A stretch of DNA of 64,000 bases from Rhodanobacter soli. GTDB taxonomy: Bacteria > Pseudomonadota > Gammaproteobacteria > Xanthomonadales > Rhodanobacteraceae. The DNA lies in assembly GCF_040548735.1 (NCBI RefSeq), contig NZ_JBEPSD010000002.1, positions 310,001 to 374,000 of the forward strand. Reading direction: 5' to 3'. A model generated the notes under the pieces. It worked only from the letters and a program-made list of their open reading frames with translations. It was not told the origin of the DNA and did no database searches. The stretch's first letter is position 1. Every line of letters begins with the position of its first letter. This document shows, one piece after another, positions 11,026-18,102 of the stretch. Both the position numbers and the translations under genes were made by a program.

Positions 11026-11481
11026 TCAGCGGTAGGGCGTGCCGTCCTTGTGTGAATAGTGATCGACGCCAGGCTCGAGGTGCAGGTCGATGTCTGAGTA
11101 GTGGCAGGTGTCGTCGTCGCAGCGGGTACCGATGTCGAGATAGACGGCTGTTTCTTCGCTGCGGTTGATCATGTGGTGGCCATCGGGCACGTTTTTCGGA
11201 AAGGCCGCGCCATCGCCGGCGCGCAGCAATTGTTCGCCGGCTTCGGTAACCAGGGTCAATTCGCCGGCCAGCACGTAGACGAACTCCTCCTCGTGGCTGT
11301 GCCAGTGGCGCTGGCTCGACCACGCCCCCGGCGGCAGGTGCACCAGGTTGACGCCGAAATCGGTCAGGCCACCGGCACGGCCCAGCGCCTGCCGGATGCG
11401 CTCGCTGACGGGTTCTCCGTAAGGTGCCGGATAGTCCGAGCCCTGGCGTTCGGGGACCTTGGCGGTATCGACTTTCGGCAT
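11026..11481 (-). CDS. Cupin domain-containing protein
   Basis: A 151-residue single-domain cupin. Motif 1 is HWHSHEEEFVYVLAGE (G-x5-H-x-H-x3-4-E pattern, metal ligands H, H and E), and motif 2 is FPKNVPDGHHMINRS. The C-terminus is rich in Asp/His and contains CDDDTCHYSDIDL. Relatives are often described as transcriptional-regulator-like cupins or sugar isomerase-like proteins, with no fixed activity. The start is the ATG at 11481, which has GAGGA upstream; the longer frame to 11517 lacks support. Confidence 0.85.
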   Translation of the reverse strand: MPKVDTAKVPERQGSDYPAPYGEPVSERIRQALGRAGGLTDFGVNLVHLPPGAWSSQRHWHSHEEEFVYVLAGELTLVTEAGEQLLRAGDGAAFPKNVPDGHHMINRSEETAVYLDIGTRCDDDTCHYSDIDLHLEPGVDHYSHKDGTPYR

Positions 11482-11637
11482 GAGCTTGTTCCTCGTGACG
11501 ATGAAGAGACTTCCCATGATGAATCATTGCGCATCGGCCAGACCTTTGCTGCGCCGTCCTGGTCGATGATCGGTTTTTGAACCTCGACCGGGTTACAGTG
11601 GCGGCATCATCGCTGATGTCATGCGGAGGTCGGTGAG

Positions 11638-13029
11638 ATGAGGCGCTGGCTGTGGCTGGTCTATGTGGCGGTTCTTTGCACGTTGCCGATGCGAGCGGCG
11701 TTTGCCGTCGAGCCAGCGGTTGCCGGCGGCACGGCGACCCATGGCATGGTGGCGCAGATCACCCTGGATGGCCCGATCGGCCCCGCCGCGGCGGAGTACT
11801 TCGACGACGCCTCGAAGCGCGCGGTGGCCGATGGCGCGGTGGCGATCGTGCTGCGGCTGGACACGCCCGGCGGGCTGGCCGAGTCGATGCGGCAGATCAT
11901 CGCCAGCATGCTGTCCTGCGAGGTGCCGGTGCTGGTGTACGTCGCCCCGGGCGGTGCGCGGGCAGCGTCGGCAGGAACGTACATCCTGTATGCCGGGCAG
12001 ATCGCTGCGATGGCGCCGGCCACCCACTTGGGCGCGGCGACGCCGGTGCAACTGGGCGGCGACCGGCCGGTGCCGCTGCCCAAGGCCAGTGACCAGCCGG
12101 CGGCAGCGGGTTCTGCCGCCAAGGACGAGCCGGGTGCCGGGGACGATGCCGAGTCGCACAAGGTCATGAACGATGCGATCGCCTATATCCGCTCGCTGGC
12201 GCAGTTGCGAGGTCGCAACGCGCAATGGGCCGAGCAGGCGGTGCGCGGCGCGGCCACGCTGACCGCCAGCGAGGCCGCGCAGCAGCATGTGATCGACTTC
12301 GTGGCGGCAGACGTGGCCGACCTGCTGGACAAGGCGGACGGGCGCAAGGTGCAAGTACGCGATCGCGACGTCACGCTGCAGCTCAAGGGCGCGTCCGTGC
12401 ATGAGTATGCGCCGGGTGCGCGCACGCGCTTCCTGGCGATCATCACCAACCCCACCATCGCTTATCTGTTGCTGCTGGCCGGTATCTTCGGCTTGCTGCT
12501 GGAAGCCATGCATCCCGGCGCAATGTTGCCGGGCATTGCCGGCGGCATCTGCCTGCTGGTCGGCCTGTACGCGCTGCAATTGCTGCCGGTGAACTACGCC
12601 GGGCTGGCCTTGATGGCGCTGGGTGTTGGCTTGCTGGTGGCCGAGGCGGTCAATCCCAGCGTGGGTGCGTTCGGCGTCGGCGGACTGGTTTCGTTCGTGG
12701 TGGGCTCGGTGATGCTGATGAATACCGGGGTGCCCGGTTATGGCGTCAATCTCGGCGTCATCGCCGGCATCGCGGTGTGCGCGGCGGGCTTGCTGGCCTT
12801 GATCGTGTGGCTGGTGTTCCGTTCGCGCCGGGCCGGGCCGGTCACCGGCGATGCAGCGATGCAGATGGACATCGGTGAACTGCTGGAACCGGTGGAAGCC
12901 GGCGGCGAGGCCTGGATGATGGTGCGCGGCGAGCGCTGGCGCGCGCGTTGCGATACCGCCTTGCCGGCGGGTGCGCGGGTGCGCGTGGTGTCGCGGCAGG
13001 GGTTGCTGTTGCGGGTCGAGCCGGCATGA
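11638..13029 (+). CDS. NfeD-like membrane protein with ClpP-type serine protease domain
   Basis: A 463-residue long-form NfeD (NfeD1b-type). The order is signal peptide (to about residue 24), ClpP-like protease domain, four to five membrane helices (from about residue 265: [21 protein letters not shown]) and a C-terminal OB-fold ([19 protein letters not shown]). The protease domain has [14 protein letters not shown] and the nucleophile region [12 protein letters not shown], where the second Ser is the expected catalytic residue, and a Lys partner later. In archaea and bacteria this protease cleaves the C-terminus of the partner stomatin. The gene directly upstream of a slipin gene, 37 bases apart, fits that pairing exactly. 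Confidence 0.92.
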   Translation: MRRWLWLVYVAVLCTLPMRAAFAVEPAVAGGTATHGMVAQITLDGPIGPAAAEYFDDASKRAVADGAVAIVLRLDTPGGLAESMRQIIASMLSCEVPVLVYVAPGGARAASAGTYILYAGQIAAMAPATHLGAATPVQLGGDRPVPLPKASDQPAAAGSAAKDEPGAGDDAESHKVMNDAIAYIRSLAQLRGRNAQWAEQAVRGAATLTASEAAQQHVIDFVAADVADLLDKADGRKVQVRDRDVTLQLKGASVHEYAPGARTRFLAIITNPTIAYLLLLAGIFGLLLEAMHPGAMLPGIAGGICLLVGLYALQLLPVNYAGLALMALGVGLLVAEAVNPSVGAFGVGGLVSFVVGSVMLMNTGVPGYGVNLGVIAGIAVCAAGLLALIVWLVFRSRRAGPVTGDAAMQMDIGELLEPVEAGGEAWMMVRGERWRARCDTALPAGARVRVVSRQGLLLRVEPA

Positions 13030-13066
13030 ACCGGCGCGGCAATTTCATGAAAGGCAGGAGATGATC

Positions 13067-13843
13067 ATGTTCGGATTCGTCGGTGTACTGGTAATTCTTG
13101 GCGCGCTGCTGCTGTTCTCCGCGGTGAAGATCCTGCCGGAGTACCAGCGCGGGGTGATCCTGACCCTGGGCCGCTACACCGGGACCAAGGGCCCCGGACT
13201 GGTGCTGCTGGTGCCGTTCGTGCAGCGGATGATCCGCGTCGACCTGCGCGTGACCGTGATGGACGTGCCGCCGCAGGACGTGATTTCGCGCGACAACGTC
13301 TCGGTGCGGGTCAACGCGGTGGTCTATTTCCGTGTGGTGGAACCCGACAAGTCCGTATTGCAGGTGGAGAACTTCCTGCAGGCGACCAGCCAGCTGGCGC
13401 AGACGCGGCTGCGCTCGGTGTTGGGCCAGCACGAGCTGGACGAGATCCTGTCGCAGCGCGATTCGATCAACCACACCTTGCAGACCATCCTCGACGAAGC
13501 CACCGACCCGTGGGGCATCAAGGTCGCCAACGTGGAGATCAAGGACGTCGACCTCAACGAAACCATGGTGCGCGCGATCGCCCGTCAGGCCGAGGCCGAG
13601 CGCGAGCGCCGCGCCAAGGTGATCCACGCCGAGGGCGAGATGCAGGCTGCCGAGAAATTGCGTGACGCCGCCGCGATGCTGTCGCAGCAGCCGCAGGCCT
13701 TGCAGCTGCGCTACCTGCAGACGCTGGCCGACATGTCCAACAACGGCAAGTCCTCGACCATCGTGTTTCCGCTGCCGCTGGACCTGATCCGGCCGCTGAT
13801 GGAGGCGTTCCCGGCAAAGTCCGATCCGGCCTCGAATCGCTGA
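13067..13843 (+). CDS. Slipin (SPFH/stomatin-like protein), partner of NfeD
   Basis: A 258-residue SPFH protein with an N-terminal membrane hairpin ([20 protein letters not shown]) and the stomatin signatures [43 protein letters not shown] and [18 protein letters not shown] charged coiled coil follows ([17 protein letters not shown]). The C-terminal hydrophobic motif [12 protein letters not shown] is the type of site cut by NfeD protease. The ATG at 13067 is preferred over ATG 13061, because AGGAG (13056-13060) abuts the latter. It forms an operon with the NfeD gene and probably organises membrane microdomains. Confidence 0.93.
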   Translation: MFGFVGVLVILGALLLFSAVKILPEYQRGVILTLGRYTGTKGPGLVLLVPFVQRMIRVDLRVTVMDVPPQDVISRDNVSVRVNAVVYFRVVEPDKSVLQVENFLQATSQLAQTRLRSVLGQHELDEILSQRDSINHTLQTILDEATDPWGIKVANVEIKDVDLNETMVRAIARQAEAERERRAKVIHAEGEMQAAEKLRDAAAMLSQQPQALQLRYLQTLADMSNNGKSSTIVFPLPLDLIRPLMEAFPAKSDPASNR

Positions 13844-13908
13844 ACTGGCGCAGCCGTTCAAAGCGGGTGAATAATGCCGCTCACCTCCTGCCAAGACGAG
13901 CGATCACC

Positions 13909-14730
13909 ATGGATGCAGCACGTTCACCCGGAAGCCTGGTCTGCGTGGGCCTCGGCATGACCCTGGGCTCGCACCTCGGTCCGCTGGCGCGCAGCCATAT
14001 CGAACAGGCGGACGTGGTGTTCGCCGGGCTCTCCGACGGCATCGTCGAGCTGTGGCTGAACAAGATGCATCCGGACGTGCGCAGCCTGCAGCCGTACTAC
14101 CACGAGGGCAAGTCGCGCATGCAGACCTACCGCGAGATGGTCGAGGCCATCCTCACCGAGGTGCGTGCAGGCAAGCGCGTGTGCGGGGTGTTCTACGGCC
14201 ATCCCGGCGTGTTCGCCTGGGCGCCGCACAAGTCGATCGAGGTGGCCCGCAGCGAGGGTTACCCCGCGCACATGGAGCCGGGCATTTCCGCCGAGGATTG
14301 CCTCTACGCGGACCTCGGCATCGACCCGGGTCGCTACGGCTGCCAGCACTTCGAGGCCAGCCAGCTGCTGTTCTACCGGCGCCGGATCGACCCGACCGCT
14401 TATCTGGTGCTGTGGCAGGTGGGCCTGGTGGGCGATCAGTCGCTGGCCCGCTTCTCGACGGGCCCCGCGTACAAGCAGGTACTGGTCGACGTGCTGGCGC
14501 GCGACTACCCGCTCGATCACGAGATCACCATCTACCGCAGCGCCACCTTGCCGATCCAGCAGGCGCGGATCGAACGGGTGCGGCTGGGCGACCTGCCGCA
14601 GGCGAAGGTCGAGATGGAGGATACGGTGGTCGTGCCCCCTGCAGGTCCGCTGCAGCCGAATACGGAAATCCGTGCGCGTCTGGCCGAGCTGGACCGGGCG
14701 GAGGCCACAGCCCAAGTGGATATTCTGTGA
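13909..14730 (+). CDS. Borosin-type peptide alpha-N-methyltransferase (split system)
   Basis: A 273-residue protein of the tetrapyrrole-methylase (TP_methylase) fold. The SAM-site signatures are SLVCVGLGMTLGSHLGPLA, the loop VFYGHPGVFAWAPH and PGISAEDCLYADLGIDPG. The last two match the borosin methyltransferases (OphMA and split relatives), where YGHPG and SAEDCL are characteristic, rather than cobalamin or sirohaem methylases. The Tyr-x5-Arg-x3-Tyr catalytic signature of borosins (Y66/R72/Y76 in OphMA) appears as Y64, R70 and Y74 within YYHEGKSRMQTY. GCQHFEASQLLFYRRR and LVLWQVGLVGD are further family motifs. Unlike OphMA it has no C-terminal core fused to it, so it must act in trans on separate precursors, three of which follow. 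ATG 13909 is chosen over GTG 13867 because the domain starts right after it. These enzymes methylate peptide backbone amides in the cytoplasm. Confidence 0.9.
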   Translation: MDAARSPGSLVCVGLGMTLGSHLGPLARSHIEQADVVFAGLSDGIVELWLNKMHPDVRSLQPYYHEGKSRMQTYREMVEAILTEVRAGKRVCGVFYGHPGVFAWAPHKSIEVARSEGYPAHMEPGISAEDCLYADLGIDPGRYGCQHFEASQLLFYRRRIDPTAYLVLWQVGLVGDQSLARFSTGPAYKQVLVDVLARDYPLDHEITIYRSATLPIQQARIERVRLGDLPQAKVEMEDTVVVPPAGPLQPNTEIRARLAELDRAEATAQVDIL

Positions 14731-14875
14731 GCAGGTAGACAAGTTGGTGTTGGCGGCGTCTCTAGGATGGTTTGGCGCAGGCTTGCAGTTGCCGGTAATC
14801 GGACGGGCTTACCCCGTTCCTATGGCCGGGCAGCCTGCGTATTCCAACCAACCGTACACTCGAGGAGAGAACGCC

Positions 14876-15142
14876 ATGTCCAATATCATCGATTTCCTGG
14901 AAACCATCGGTCAGGATGCCAATCTGCGCTACGCTTCCAACGGGGAAATGCAGCACATGCTGGTCAATAGCCAGCTGGATCAGGATATCAAGCAAGCTGT
15001 GCTGGCCAGGGATCAGCAACGATTGACTGCGCTGGTGGGGGCGCAGAATGTATGCTGCTTGCTGGTTCCCGCGCAGGTACGGTGCTTGCTGGTTCCGGGG
15101 ATCAACGACGAAGATGAACACTACGAAGAGCGGCGTGCTTGA
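14876..15142 (+). CDS. Borosin precursor peptide 1 with a repeated core
   Basis: An 88-residue protein with an excellent ribosome site (GAGGAGAG, five bases before ATG 14876). Residues 1-57 form a helical leader beginning MSNIIDFLETIGQDANLRYA, the LigA-like borosin-binding-domain pattern found in split borosins. From residue 59 comes a hydrophobic, Cys-containing core: VCCLLVPAQ followed by VRCLLVPGI, a nine-residue unit repeated once. A short acidic tail (NDEDEHYEERRA) ends it. The core is the expected place for backbone N-methylation by the enzyme encoded 145 bases upstream. It lacks the Nif11-type leader and has no secretion signal. The product, number of methyl groups and cleavage site cannot be read from sequence. 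It shares leader and core position with the proteins at 15225 and 17751. Confidence 0.85.
   Translation: MSNIIDFLETIGQDANLRYASNGEMQHMLVNSQLDQDIKQAVLARDQQRLTALVGAQNVCCLLVPAQVRCLLVPGINDEDEHYEERRA
15050..15103 (+). repeat. 27-bp tandem repeat encoding the doubled core of precursor 1
   Basis: Two in-frame 27-bp units, 15050-15076 and 15077-15103, encode VCCLLVPAQ and VRCLLVPGI. The segment TGCTTGCTGGTTCC is identical in both (15056-15069 and 15083-15096). The identity at silent positions points to a recent duplication of the core. Confidence 0.9.
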
Positions 15143-15224
15143 GGCGAGACGGATTCGCTGACGCGCAGTGAAAGAGGGTCCGCATTGCCAGGGACGCTGA
15201 TTACGTCAGCAATCAGGGGGTTGT

Positions 15225-15506
15225 ATGTCCGATGTCATTGAGTTTCTCGAAAAGGTGGGGCGGGACGCGCAGTTGAATTGCGCAACAAAGGGCTCACCCG
15301 ATTTTGCGCTGATGTTGGCTGGCCTTGACCCGATGCTGCAGAGTGCGATTTGTGGCGGGGACCGAGCGAAGCTGGGGGCTCTGATGGGGGTTGCACCTGT
15401 CTGTGGTTTCTTGGCGCCAGGGGAAGAGCAGGAAGAGGATGATTCTGGAGAAACCCCCTCCCCCGATGATGGCGAGGAACGTTCGGTGTCAGATTTCGCG
15501 GACTAA
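15225..15506 (+). CDS. Borosin precursor-like peptide 2
   Basis: A 93-residue protein whose leader (MSDVIEFLEKVGRDAQLNCA) matches precursors 1 and 3, with conserved I-x-FLE-x-hydrophobic-G-[QR]-D-A-x-L. The core-like segment PVCGFLAPG places Cys at residue 60, the same position as in the other two. It is followed by an unusually acidic tail (EEQEEDDSGETPSPDDGEER). The ribosome site is a weaker AGGGGG before ATG 15225. A small inverted repeat, GCTGA-TTACG-TCAGC (15196-15210), lies just before it. Its stop is five bases from the start of the diguanylate cyclase gene, so the two are almost certainly co-translated. Function as a methyltransferase substrate is inferred from leader identity and linkage. 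Confidence 0.78.
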   Translation: MSDVIEFLEKVGRDAQLNCATKGSPDFALMLAGLDPMLQSAICGGDRAKLGALMGVAPVCGFLAPGEEQEEDDSGETPSPDDGEERSVSDFAD

Positions 15507-15511
15507 GTTCA

Positions 15512-17323
15512 GTGTTCACGTCCGGCACGCAGCGTCGGGGAATGATCCTGGGATGGATCCTGCTTGGGTTGTCATTCGCGGGTATGGCCATGGCGGCCAT
15601 ACCCGCGTCTATCAATGATCCCGTGTCATTGCTCAGGCAAGCGGACAGCATCAAGTTGTCGGATCAGGGGCAATTTCTCGAAATACTCGATGTCTTGGGT
15701 AATGACAGCGCGCGCTTGCCACCCGATCAGCTGGACTATCTTCGTTACCTGCAGGCTTGGGGGGCAGCGTACCGAGGCGACTACAAGTTATCGGATTCCC
15801 TTCTCAAGGGCCTTCTGAATCACTCCACGGACGTGACCCTTCATTTCAGGGCCGGGGTATTGCTCGTCAATACATTGGCGGAGCGATCGCGGTACGAAGA
15901 GGCGTTTCAACGGCAAAGTTTGTTGCTTGCTGAACTGCCAAAGATTACCGATCCCGACGCGCGCAGGCAGGCGCTTGTCATTGCGGCCTATTTGTACGAA
16001 GAGGCCGGGCAGTACGATCTGGCATTTACGTATGCCGATCAGCTGTTCAAAGAGACTCCGGAAATTGGTGAATACAGTTGTATTGCTAGCCACGCGGAAC
16101 TCGCGGCGTTGTACAAGAGCGATAGACTGGAAGATATCGATCGCAAGTTTCAGAAGGGCATCGACATCTGCACCAAGGTGGGTGACCTGGTTTATGCCAA
16201 TGGAATCAGGTTCTATGAAGCGAGCTTGGCTCTGCAGCGAGGTCAAACTGATATTGCTCTCCAGATATTGAAGAGCAACTACGCCGATGTCCAACATACC
16301 AAATATCAGATGCTGATCTCCCAGTTCGACGCATCATTGGCGGAGGCGTATAGAAAAACCAACCGTCTAACGTTGGCTCGGCAGTATGCACTTGCAGTAG
16401 TCGACCAGAGCAAAATCAACAGGTTTGCCGAGTCGCTGAGTATTGCCTATCAAGTCTTGTATCTGACCGAGAAGCAGCAAGGACACATGGAGGCTGCACT
16501 TGCCTATCACGAGCAGTACATGGATGCCAACAAGGGCTATTTGAACGCGGTGAATGCCAGGGCGTTGGCATATCAGACTGTGCAACAACAACTGCTGGCT
16601 AAGAAGCTGCAAGTTGATACCTTGAGCAAGCAGAATCAAATTCTGCAGCTCCAGCGGAACCTCGACAAGAAGGCTTCCGAGACGAGCCGTCTGTATATTC
16701 TGCTGTTGCTCACCGTGCTGGCTTTCATTGGCTTCTGGACCTACCGCATAAAGCGCTCGCAGCTGCGTTTCATGCGCCTGGCACGTCGTGACGGACTCAC
16801 GGACATATTCAATCGGCAGCACTTCGTCCATGCAGCCGAACAGCAGTTGCAGTACTGCCGAAAATCCGGGCGGGAAGCCTGTCTGGTGCTGATCGACCTG
16901 GATCACTTCAAGATTGTCAACGACACCCATGGGCATGCGGTGGGCGATCGCGTGCTGAAACGTGCTGTGGCAGCCTGCCAGGCGCATCTGCGCTCCACCG
17001 ACATTTTCGGCCGTCTGGGTGGTGAGGAGTTCGGCATTGTGTTGCCTGAGTGCACGCTTGAGCAGGTGCTGGGCCGGACTGAACGGATCCGTTTGGCGAT
17101 CGTGGCGGTGGCTCGTGACGACGATGCTCCCGACATTTGCGTCTCGGCCAGCTTTGGCGTGGCCAGCACCACCTGTTCCGGCTATGAACTACGCCAGTTG
17201 CTGATCCACGCCGACGACGCGCTGTATCAGGCCAAGCGCGAAGGCCGTAACCGGGTCAGCGTGAGCGACGGTCGCGCAAAACCACACCTGAGTGCCGTTG
17301 GCGCGGTGACCGACGGGGTGTAG
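15512..17323 (+). CDS. Membrane diguanylate cyclase with periplasmic TPR sensor (copy 1)
   Basis: A 603-residue protein: signal or first membrane segment (MILGWILLGLSFAGMAMAA), a helical TPR-repeat region of about 350 residues, a membrane helix near residues 395-412 (YILLLLTVLAFIGFWTY), then a GGDEF domain. The active site is GGEEF (about residue 502), preceded by DLDHFKIVNDTHGHAVGD. The product-inhibition I-site RxxD (RSTD) sits exactly five residues before GGEEF. It should make c-di-GMP in the cytoplasm in response to something sensed in the periplasm. The GTG at 15512 is kept because it gives an N-terminus matching the paralogue at 18103. The TPR half is visibly lower in GC than the GGDEF half. 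It is translationally linked to precursor 2. Confidence 0.9.
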   Translation: MFTSGTQRRGMILGWILLGLSFAGMAMAAIPASINDPVSLLRQADSIKLSDQGQFLEILDVLGNDSARLPPDQLDYLRYLQAWGAAYRGDYKLSDSLLKGLLNHSTDVTLHFRAGVLLVNTLAERSRYEEAFQRQSLLLAELPKITDPDARRQALVIAAYLYEEAGQYDLAFTYADQLFKETPEIGEYSCIASHAELAALYKSDRLEDIDRKFQKGIDICTKVGDLVYANGIRFYEASLALQRGQTDIALQILKSNYADVQHTKYQMLISQFDASLAEAYRKTNRLTLARQYALAVVDQSKINRFAESLSIAYQVLYLTEKQQGHMEAALAYHEQYMDANKGYLNAVNARALAYQTVQQQLLAKKLQVDTLSKQNQILQLQRNLDKKASETSRLYILLLLTVLAFIGFWTYRIKRSQLRFMRLARRDGLTDIFNRQHFVHAAEQQLQYCRKSGREACLVLIDLDHFKIVNDTHGHAVGDRVLKRAVAACQAHLRSTDIFGRLGGEEFGIVLPECTLEQVLGRTERIRLAIVAVARDDDAPDICVSASFGVASTTCSGYELRQLLIHADDALYQAKREGRNRVSVSDGRAKPHLSAVGAVTDGV

Positions 17324-17750
17324 TGACCTCCGTTTGTCTGCCTGCCTGGGGGCCATGGCTCCATGCAGGTCGATCACAAGGGGCGGTATGGCTTTCGGTG
17401 CCGAGTCGAGCTATCGCTGGAGCCATGCGAAAAGTCCGGTGACGGAAGTGTTATCCGTCCGAGGGCGGGATCGACGGGTCGAATGTGCCGATAAGCTCGG
17501 ACAACGGGTCTTGTACTGGAAAGGGTTACGACGGGACCGGTGGCAGCTCGGGGTTACCTATGACTGGCCAAGAAAAGCCGGTTCGTCATGCGCGCCGTCG
17601 AAGGGATGGTGTATTTTCGGCCCGTTGTGGTGGGGGTGCTGCTTGCAGCGGGCAGGGCATGGGGTAGTGGGGGACGAGACCTGCAGGACAGATTGATGTG
17701 GCCATCATTGGGTCGCCGGCCATCAATCGTTCTGATGAGGGGAGTGGCCG
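17324..17750 (+). other. Intergenic leader before borosin precursor 3
   Basis: A 427-base stretch without a supportable gene; the short frames in it have no ribosome site and no family features. Near its end is a direct repeat GGCCATCA[TA]T at 17700-17709 and 17718-17727, one and two helical turns from each other (18-base period) and just upstream of the ribosome site GAGGGGAG, which could be an operator. I saw no convincing riboswitch or terminator. The length suggests that precursor 3 has its own promoter. Confidence 0.35.
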
Positions 17751-18050
17751 ATGTTCGATGTGATCGATTTTCTGGAAAGGATGGGGCAGGACGCGCAATT
17801 GCGTCATGCATCGCAGGATGAAGTGGGGCTTGCGCTGGCCGGCGCAGAGATTGATCCGGAATTGCGGGTGGCGATCCTTGCCAGGAATGAACCGGGTCTG
17901 CAGGCGCTGCTGGGACAGGGTCCCTTCTGTTGCCTGATCAACCCAGCCAAGCCAGACGGGGAACAGGAAGAATGCGACGGCAGCTGCGAAGATGATGAAG
18001 AGGAGAAGGACAAGGAGAATGATAGTGATAAGGGAAAGGGTGAAGAGTAA
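17751..18050 (+). CDS. Borosin precursor-like peptide 3 with long acidic tail
   Basis: A 99-residue protein. The leader (MFDVIDFLERMGQDAQLRHA) is the closest match to precursors 1 and 2. The core-like segment PFCCLINPAK again has Cys at residue 60. Then comes a highly charged tail from residue 69 to the end, dominated by Asp, Glu and Lys and containing two more Cys (EECDGSCEDDEEEK). GAGGGGAG precedes the ATG at 17751 at good spacing. It is followed after 52 bases by the second TPR-GGDEF gene, repeating the arrangement seen for precursor 2. It has no signal peptide. Being a substrate for the methyltransferase 3 kb upstream is inferred. Confidence 0.78.
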   Translation: MFDVIDFLERMGQDAQLRHASQDEVGLALAGAEIDPELRVAILARNEPGLQALLGQGPFCCLINPAKPDGEQEECDGSCEDDEEEKDKENDSDKGKGEE

Positions 18051-18102
18051 AGGCCTGGCTTCACGACTTGCCACTCCTGGTCCTGTGATCACTGGATAAC
18101 TC

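Noticed and set aside
13909-14730. Assignment as a cobalamin or sirohaem biosynthesis methyltransferase
   Set aside because: TP_methylase fold is shared, but no cob/cys genes are nearby and the YGHPG, SAEDCL and Y-x5-R-x3-Y features point to borosins.
17324-17750. A c-di-GMP riboswitch or a fourth precursor in the gap before precursor 3
   Set aside because: I could not find GEMM-like conserved segments, and no frame contains the FLE...GxDA leader.
14876-18050. Precursors as Nif11-type or lanthipeptide leaders
   Set aside because: No Gly-Gly cleavage motif, no LanM/LanB, radical SAM or YcaO gene next to them; the FLE-x-x-G-x-D-A leader fits the borosin-binding domain better.
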